Assembly (NCBI GenBank): GCA_000349905.1
Contig: KB722737.1
Span: 1,875,359-1,939,358 of the forward strand
DNA length: 64,000 nucleotides
Reading direction: 5' to 3'
Source of the DNA: Volvariella volvacea V23
Taxonomy: Eukaryota; Basidiomycota; Agaricomycetes; Agaricales; Pluteaceae
Shown here piece by piece: positions 62,926-64,000 of the stretch (positions are counted from its first letter, which is position 1; each line of letters opens with the position of its first letter). The position numbers and the translations under genes were made by a program. The notes below the pieces were generated by a model, which saw only the letters and a list, made by a program, of their open reading frames with translations, did no database searches and was not told the DNA's origin.

Positions 62926-64000
62926 TTATAGTTTTGCGTGCTCTACATCACTCGAGCCCTCATCCTCATCCTCGCCCTCGGATCCTTCCTCAAACTCGCT
63001 TGGGTCAACTTCTAATAACCGGTTCTCCACCTCAAATCCAACAACATTCAGGCTTGTTGCTATCTTTTCGGCCTTATTGGGTGCAGTGACGACAATGGCT
63101 ACCGACGACTGTGCATCAAATAACGGCAAAAAGTGCTTGCGCAAACAAGCCAAGACATCCGCTTTTGAAACACGCTGGAACTTGTCCAATAGCGCAACTT
63201 GATAATCCAACGGCACTCCCTTCAATGCTTGATTTTCGAAGGAGACGAGGGCCTGTATAATGCGTTAGATGCATGTCATAATCACACGTAGAAGGAGCTA
63301 ACAGCTTTTCCTGCAGTGGCAACGTTCTTGGCAATGCGGTACACGATACTGCTCTTTGCAGCATCTAGAGTAGTCTCCTCTAGTTCAACCTGGAGCAACC
63401 CATCAGTCTGAGATATAAAAAGAGCAGAGGCACTCACAGAGCCATCAACAAGACCTTTTATAACGCTCGCACCCTCTTCAAAGGCTTTTATACTATTGGA
63501 ACTCTAAAGCTAGAATTGGTTATCACTTCGATGACCATTCCAATAAGTTACTTACCCTGTACAGAGAGAAGCCTAGATGACCAGCTTCAATATCAAGCGA
63601 TACGTATGCACCATATGCGAGACCGGAACCACGAATGTAACGCTATGAAACAGATGAGATTCACTAAAGGAATATCGGTCATTCACATACCCAGAGGTAA
63701 CCCTCAGTAGCGTTGAGGATCTCCGCCGTGACCCGAAGAACTGGGTATTCGGGGTGGTTAAAGCCGTGAATGGATTTGGTAGTATGCGTCACGAATGAGC
63801 TTTCAATTGTGGGGAGGCTCATGACAAGCGCTTTCTTGGTTGGATTAGATCCTAATTCACTTAGCGTATGTGCCGCAAGAGGCACACGACCAAGTGGAAC
63901 ATCCTTTTGACGAGAAGGTTAATACAAGTCGATGAAGAAATGTGTATGTCAGACACTGACAGGGAGAGCCTTTTCGAAGTATTTCTTCCAGGTACTACGA
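62926..64000 (-). CDS. M16-family metallopeptidase, C-terminal part (5' end outside the window)
   Basis: Visible exons on the minus strand are 63961 to beyond 64000, 63691-63903, 63556-63642, 63438-63503, 63303-63389 and 62926-63252, all phase-consistent. The sequence STWKKYFEKALP, DVPLGRVPLAAHTLSELGSN, PEYPVLRVTAEILNATEGYL, RYIRGSGLAYGAYVSLDIEA and GFSLYRSSNSIKAFEEGA matches the C-terminal, non-catalytic half of the large M16 enzymes related to C. elegans C05D11.1. The catalytic HxxEH would be in the missing N-terminal half. The C-terminal tail is acidic (EEGSEGEDEDEGSSD). Substrate unknown. The gene is convergent with the NUFIP1-like gene, 57 bp between stops. Confidence 0.87.

Overview
The window is a gene-dense piece of a nuclear fungal genome, almost certainly an agaricomycete basidiomycete. 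The signs are very short introns (mostly 45-60 nt, roughly 200 of them), many short or tiny exons, intergenic gaps of 40-400 bp, fungal lineage proteins (Pil1-type eisosome protein, fungal Med5, Ssh4/Ear1-type SPRY protein, Zrc1-type zinc transporter) and protein variants I know from basidiomycetes. A base composition near 48 % GC would suit Ceratobasidiaceae (Rhizoctonia group), but that placement is only a guess. I see about 41 protein-coding genes, two 100-N assembly gaps, no tRNA/rRNA, no transposon and no CRISPR. All gene models were spliced by hand, using reading-frame continuity, GT(GC)/AG signals and family conservation, and intron phases were checked arithmetically.

Layout. 1-9.4 kb: 3' part of a PAS-kinase-type kinase, translation factor EF-1alpha, a dienelactone hydrolase divergent from a GNAT acetyltransferase, Elongator subunit Elp5 (broken by a gap), mitochondrial aspartate aminotransferase. 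9.6-24.7 kb: aspartyl-tRNA synthetase, a small membrane protein, an Ssh4/Ear1-like ubiquitin-ligase adaptor, the AMPK gamma subunit Snf4, a Vam7-like PX-SNARE, a mitochondrial carrier, eIF4E, a Pil1/Lsp1 eisosome protein (broken by a gap), two conserved unknowns. 25.5-33.9 kb: Tudor splicing factor SPF30, RIO2 kinase, NatD acetyltransferase, then mitochondrial genes (complex I NDUFB11/ESSS, glycine-cleavage H protein, EF-Tu) and peroxin Pex14. 34-44 kb: a GRIP golgin, Mediator Med5, a zinc transporter, eIF3h. 44-53 kb: secreted or membrane proteins (barwin/expansin-like protein, GH5 mannanase, ML-domain lipid transfer protein, a four-helix membrane protein) around the ribosome-biogenesis factor Ipi1. 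53-64 kb: a degenerate-looking F-box-like gene, an unknown, mitoribosomal bL17m divergent from mitochondrial ACP, an SMP-30 lactonase, ribosomal protein uL13, a triple-KH protein, a NUFIP1-like snoRNP factor, and the C-terminal part of an M16 metallopeptidase.

How the parts relate. Most genes are housekeeping genes for translation, ribosome assembly, RNA processing, mitochondria and nutrient signalling. Many sit head to head over 100-300 bp, so shared promoters are likely; AAT/aspartyl-tRNA synthetase and bL17m/ACP are functionally suggestive pairs. I found no new multi-gene system. What stands out is gene architecture: a candidate 3-nt exon in the mannanase gene, a 9-nt exon in the dienelactone hydrolase gene, other exons of 8-24 nt, four GC-AG introns inferred from frame, and tandem genes only 43-102 bp apart.
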